The translations under genes and the position numbers were made by a program. A stretch of 64,000 nucleotides of DNA, taken from the NCBI GenBank assembly GCA_003013855.2, contig ML058507.1, positions 124,001-188,000 of the forward strand, in the 5' to 3' direction. This DNA comes from Liriodendron chinense. Its lineage: Eukaryota; Streptophyta; Magnoliopsida; Magnoliales; Magnoliaceae. Below are positions 59,906 through 64,000 of this stretch, one piece after another (positions within the stretch are counted from its first letter, which is position 1; every line of letters begins with the position of its first letter). The notes under the pieces are model-generated. The model was not told the origin of the DNA, searched no databases, and saw only the letters and a program-made list of their open reading frames with translations.

Positions 59906-61036
59906 ATCTATGCCATGATGAACTTTGGCATCCATAGTTAATATCGACAATCCACACTGAATATCGACGATCTATGGTGAATATCAAATATCCACAATGA
60001 TTATAGGTAATCCATAGTGATTATCAGTGATCCACCATACAACATTCATCCATTAAAACATTCTTCCATCTTAACATTCTTTCATTTCAACATTCATCTA
60101 TTACAATATTCTTCCATTATAAAAATTCATCAATTATAACATTTTTCAACACCCTCCCCCCTTTTACAAACTCTCACCATTTACACCCAACTAAATAAAA
60201 AATCCACTACAAAGGGGACTACCACACCCTCCTCCCTTTCACAAACTCCTATATCATTCATACCTACTAAAAAAACAAACACATAAAAGAATATACCTTT
60301 TGCTGCCATAACTTCTACATTAGAGAATGTGGTTGGAGAACTTAAAAAATCCCTCGTTCTCGGCCTAAAGAGTGTACTAAGCTTCATCGGAGCTTTAATA
60401 GAGTTTGTCCAGAGATTGCTGTGGTCTCCCAAAGAGTGTGGTGTCGTAGTCTCCTCCAATGAAAAAAAATGAAGAAGAAAGGAAGGAAAAGGCCAAATGG
60501 CTTTCCTATGGATAGGGCCCCACTAAAAGAACCAATCCCACATCTTTTGTAGAGCTCACTGGCTTGTCGTGAAGCAAATCCAATCCTCTTCACATGAAGG
60601 GATTTTAATTTCATGTCATCGGCCAATGTTTGAAAATTTTTTTTATCATAGATGGGCCACACCAGAGGAAATAATTCATAATTAACAAACAACATTAATA
60701 CTATTGCGGGCCATAAGGAGATTCTTTTTAAAAAAACTGAAAAACACCATTATGTGGTTCATAGTTGTTCGATTAAAATGAATGACTCAGATCGGCCAAG
60801 GGGTTGGACCATTCATGGTTAAGTGGGACCTGACAACCCCTCTTTCGAAAATCTCTTTCATCTTGCAAAGCAAACTATCACCGTAAGAGGGAGCAGCCAG
60901 TAAAAGGGCATTATTGTTATAAAAAAGAAGAAGCAAAAAGTACCCACAAGGCTAGAAAAACTTGTTTTAAAGAGGAGAGATTAAAGCCTAGAATACACCA
61001 TACCAGGTCATTGCTCTAAAAAAAAATCTTAGAATT

Positions 61037-61560
61037 GACTTCGATTGCGCGGCGAACCCAACACCACGTAGCTACTATATATGATGTGTAAGAACTCTAT
61101 AAGGCCCATTGTGATGTATTTGTTTTATCCACGCCGTCCATCTGCTTTGGAAGATAAATTTAGTTTATGATATTAAACTTGAATGATATCGAAAGCTCAA
61201 GTGGACCACACCAAAAAGGAAACAGTTGGGATTGAATGGGGCCACGTAAGTTTTGGATCAATCTGATATTTGTGTTTTCCCTTCATCCAGGTCCTGTAAC
61301 CTTATCAACAGGTCGGATGAGAAATAAACATCACTGTGGGCCTTAGGAACGTTTCAACGGTGGACGTTATTATCCCGGTTGTTTACTGTGGTGTGGTCCA
61401 TCTGAGATTTGCATATGCTTCCATTTTGTAACCATGCCATAAAATAAGCTATCTAAACGTATGGACGACGTGGATAAAACACATACATTACTGTGGTCCC
61501 CACATAGGTCCTCATACCATGTAGCTACGTGGGGTTGGGGTTCACCACGCAATCCGCGTC
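61037..61560. mobile_element. Foldback element with about 40-bp TIR (segment B)
   Basis: Duplicate of 51058-51581. The left end is cgattgcgcggcgaaccc and the right end caccacgcaatccgcgtc. A short deletion after caaaaaggaaacagttggga removes about 20 bases relative to segment A. The 0.8 kb to the right, to 62370, is also shared. Confidence 0.85.
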
Positions 61561-62370
61561 CATGTGGACGTAGAACGTTCTCTACTTTTCACAGCCGCCA
61601 ACGTGTTGTTCTGACTCACGAAATTCGCTTATACAGCCACACGTGCTAAAATGTGGGACATCCGATCCGTACATCGAGGGTGGGCCCCACTGTGTGGATG
61701 ATCCATCCCTTAATATTAGATAGCTAACGTGTAGAGGGCGCGTGATACCTTAGAAATATTTGTAGACCGTCCATTTGTTTTTATGCATGCATGGCAAACC
61801 GTATGAGCCCACCGTCTAGATTTTTGACCCAGTCCATCTAAATAAAGAGGCCCACGTGATACATGGCTGAGATATTTCTTCCACGTGCCGCGTGTGGAGA
61901 TCCGTACGAGACTAACCAAAGGTTCATTGTCACAAGACTCACAACATAATGAAAAATAAATGCAGAGGATGGGATTTTTATTGGGAAGAAATCCAATGCC
62001 CGTCCGGTGCATGGAATTTCCGTGCTCCCATATCACTGACTCTACACATGGCTAATGATCTAATCATCCGAACCATACATCCTGTGGAGGCCACAATAGA
62101 TGGCCCACTCACCAAAAACTCCTTTGATCGGACTATCCTAATCATCTCATAAAAGAACATTTTTAAGAGAAGGTGACCCATCTCTAACATTAGTCATCTG
62201 CCGTGTACTAGTCTGACATCAAATTAAAATCTAGGATCATCCTAAATCTTTGATTTCAGGTCTGTGGCCCATCTAACGTTAGAATCACTGAATGAACGGT
62301 TGTGATCTCACCTATATGTGCGACATGTGCAACAATGACATGGAGGGCCATGCATCCACAGAAAGATGGG

Positions 62371-62916
62371 TGTGAAGAGAAAAACCAATGGTTAGGTGCA
62401 ACATCATCAAAAAAATCTCTCCATGGGCCCCACATTCTACATCTCTACATCCCTTGGAATCTTATTTACCCTTTACTTGATGTGTCTACACCACCCAAAA
62501 TCTCAATCACAATCTATCACCTCATTGGTCCAAACACCCTAAAAAATCACTCACCTAATCAATAGCAACCTCACACACCCTCTTTCCAAAATGAGCAAAT
62601 CAAGCAAACGTGTGCAAGATCTCAGCCGCTCGTTAGGTAATCCCAAGACCTTAGATGCCTATATCTATAAAAGAAAGGCTTTATGACTAACATATGGGCC
62701 ACACCAATACAAAATAAATGAACGGTTAATAGATAGTTAAAATTATGCTAAACTATAGGGTCTCTTTAGATAGCTGTAATTTGTCCAAATTTAGATGAAC
62801 CGAGGTGAGAAAAGTTCGATGAACGGCTCAGATTTCACAAACGCATGACCCATTTCCACGTGTATGGCGAGAGTGTAATGTCAAAACGTGTACCAGCAAA
62901 TGCAATGAGCATTTAT
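62371..62916. other. Unrecognised spacer
   Basis: Past the end of the duplication the sequence is C/A-rich, then AT-rich, with no open frame of interest and no repeat structure that I can see. Confidence 0.5.
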
Positions 62917-63466
62917 CATGGAATTGCGCGGATTTCCTGCGAAAGCCTTGCGCAGGAAGTTCCTGCACTGGGAACCAAGATGTGGCCCACAGTGATGCTT
63001 TTTTATAAATCCACTCCGTCCATCCGTTTTGGGAGCTCATTTTAGGACATGAGAAGAAAAATGAACTGGATCCAAGACTCAAGTGGGCATAACTAAAGGA
63101 AAAGGTGGGTAGGTAAATTTCTACCGTTGAAACCTCCCTGGGGTCCACAGTGATGTTTATATGACATCCATACCGTTCATAACGTCAGTACTACTGGGAT
63201 GAACTGGAAAAACAAATATTATCCTGATTCAAAACTCCTGTGGCTCCACAAATATTTCAACTGTAGAAGTTCAATCCTCATGTTTTCGGCCCACTTGAGT
63301 CTCGGATCCGGTTCATTTTTATTCTCATGTCCTAAAATGAGCTCCAAAAACGAATAGACGGTGTGGATTTATCAAAAAAATCACTTTGGCCCCACCTTGG
63401 TTCTCAGTGCAGGAACTTCTTGCGCAAGGCTTTCGAAGGAAATCCGCGCCCCAATTTTCCATGACG
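62917..63466. mobile_element. Foldback element upstream of the last gene
   Basis: Left tcatggaattgcgcggattt, then cgaaagccttgcgcaggaag and tcctgcactgggaaccaag, pair with right tggttctcagtgcaggaact, cttgcgcaaggctttcg, gaaatccgcgcc and ttttccatga. The arms are about 85 percent complementary over more than 70 bp, and the family middle (agtgatgtttatatgacatc) is present. It ends about 285 bp before the start codon at 63751. No clear target duplication. Confidence 0.85.
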
Positions 63467-63560
63467 TGAGTCAGTCCACACAATCTCCAGACCAACAACC
63501 AACATGACACGTACCTATGTCAGGCACCATACAAATGAACTGTCCTATGATGACACGTGT
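63464..63560 (+). promoter_or_regulatory. ACGT-core motifs upstream of the BIC-like gene
   Basis: Gacgtgagtca (63463-63473) and the palindrome acacgtgt (63553-63560) contain ACGT cores recognised by bZIP factors such as HY5. Both lie within 300 bp of the start codon. BIC genes are reported to be light-induced through HY5, so these sites would fit, but motif matches alone are weak evidence. Confidence 0.35.
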
Positions 63561-63750
63561 TCACCAAAGGCCCATCCATTTCCTCTCCTTGGATTTGTTC
63601 TCACACAATAGAAATTCATGTGGTCTGTGACGTTCAAAGGGTCCAAAACTCAGCCACCATAAGAGAATAGAAGAGAAGCACTCACAAAAAAGGATAACAA
63701 AAGAATCCCAAGTCCCCATTTCTCATCCAATTCAGAAGACGCCCATCAAG

Positions 63751-64000
63751 ATGATCAAACGGCAGCGCATCGACGACAGCCAATGGATTCCATCATTTTC
63801 CGTCGACCCTACGAAAACCCGTCAAGCCGACGGTGATGATCGCATCGAGTCGCCACCACGAGCTCCACCAGCAATGGGTCCTTCTCCAGCTGGCCTGGCC
63901 GGAGCCTGCATGGAAACTGCGAAGGAGACAGTGGACATGGATAAACCCGTTGAAGGAGGCGGCCGTGAGAAGCTTCAGAGACACCGGAATGATGTGGCGG
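63751..64000 (+). CDS. 5-prime end of a gene, probably BIC-like inhibitor of cryptochromes (partial)
   Basis: An open frame from the ATG at 63751 (MIKRQRIDDSQWIPSF) runs to the window edge, giving 83 codons without a stop. The N-terminal part is hydrophilic, Pro/Asp-rich and low in complexity. At residues 71-83 it reads GREKLQRHRNDVA, which resembles the start of the conserved cryptochrome-interacting domain of BIC1/BIC2. Those small nuclear proteins bind photoexcited CRY2 and block its dimerisation. The diagnostic rest of the domain lies outside the window, so the family call rests on this short motif. The start is supported by the purine-rich leader and the absence of an earlier in-frame ATG. 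GC content and codon use are clearly higher than in the surrounding repeats, as expected for a real gene. Confidence 0.5.
   Translation, partial: MIKRQRIDDSQWIPSFSVDPTKTRQADGDDRIESPPRAPPAMGPSPAGLAGACMETAKETVDMDKPVEGGGREKLQRHRNDVA

Larger units (their letters stand above)
57825..61028. mobile_element. 3.2-kb palindromic Mutator-like element rich in internal repeats
   Basis: The arms pair along almost the whole length: 57825-58600 against 60380-61028 (for example tactttttactttttttgc with its inverse near 60930, and atgagtcattcattttaatc with gattaaaatgaatgactca at 60773), and the repeat blocks further in also pair. Flanks ttgaaattga (57815-57824) and ttagaattga (61029-61038) agree in 8 of 10 bases. 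The empty counterpart in segment A is gtggaattga at 51050-51059. The interior holds 22-bp repeats and 190-bp repeats, given separately. There is no transposase, and the small open frames inside have no domain. Confidence 0.85.
52775..62370. repeat. Segment B of the colinear duplication, with two 3-kb insertions
   Basis: After removing 53222-56270 and 57825-61028, the remaining sequence follows segment A block by block. The exception is an extra 0.7 kb at 56600-57310 that has no counterpart. The right limit is sharp: homology stops near 62370 (catccacagaaagatgg against catccatataaagatgg at 52335-52350). No gene is visible in the non-mobile part. Confidence 0.7.

Noticed and set aside
60181..60695. 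Minus-strand open frames of 92 and 103 codons inside the 3.2-kb palindrome
   Set aside because: They have no domain and no equivalent in the opposite arm that stays open; not a transposase.

Overview
The window is nuclear DNA of a flowering plant. The evidence is a spliced plant-type ribosomal protein gene (uL1/RPL10A), the last exon of a plant-type iron-sulfur assembly protein, plant LINEs with zf-RVT tails, Ty1/copia elements primed by initiator tRNA-Met, and many Mutator-type foldback elements. The dominant GGGCCCACCGTGATGTATG foldback family makes me think of an early-diverging (magnoliid-like) lineage, but that is only an impression.

Layout. 1-3805: degenerate LINE, running off the left edge. 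3829-8160: simple repeats, a decayed minus-strand copia 3-prime half (about 4100-6035), a 5-prime-truncated LINE with a 16-bp target duplication (6266-7361), and a plus-strand copia RNase H scrap. 8600-8662: terminal exon of an ISCA2-like gene whose earlier exons must lie left of the window or be lost. 9783-12045: compound microsatellite and three foldback elements. 13546-20366 (minus): complete five-exon RPL10A gene of 216 codons, with a GC-AG intron and a small LINE in intron 1. Its TATA box and telo-box are at 20685-20702, and a 527-bp foldback element with a perfect 9-bp target duplication sits directly upstream. 22275-23880: tandem pair of roughly 0.8-kb repeats. 23970-29488 (minus): complete but dead copia with only 93-95-bp LTRs and TSD ataac. 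29500-40400: dense field of foldback elements. 40225-49865: a four-level nest (foldback, foldback, LTR-like element, copia 43010-48213 with TSD aatgg). 49945-62370: two colinear copies of a host segment. The second copy carries two 3-kb palindromic Mutator-like elements (53222-56270 and 57825-61028) that the first copy lacks. 62917-63466: one more foldback. 63751-64000: 5-prime end of a gene that resembles a BIC-type cryptochrome inhibitor.

Only three host genes are supported: RPL10A complete, the other two partial. Everything else is mobile DNA and its remains. The two copia elements and all LINEs carry frameshifts, stops or lost catalytic residues, so none looks able to move by itself. The foldback elements carry no recognisable transposase and would need one supplied elsewhere. 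The most notable structure is the foldback population: hairpins from about 0.3 to 3.2 kb, several with Mutator-like 9-10-bp target duplications, one of them splitting the promoter of RPL10A.
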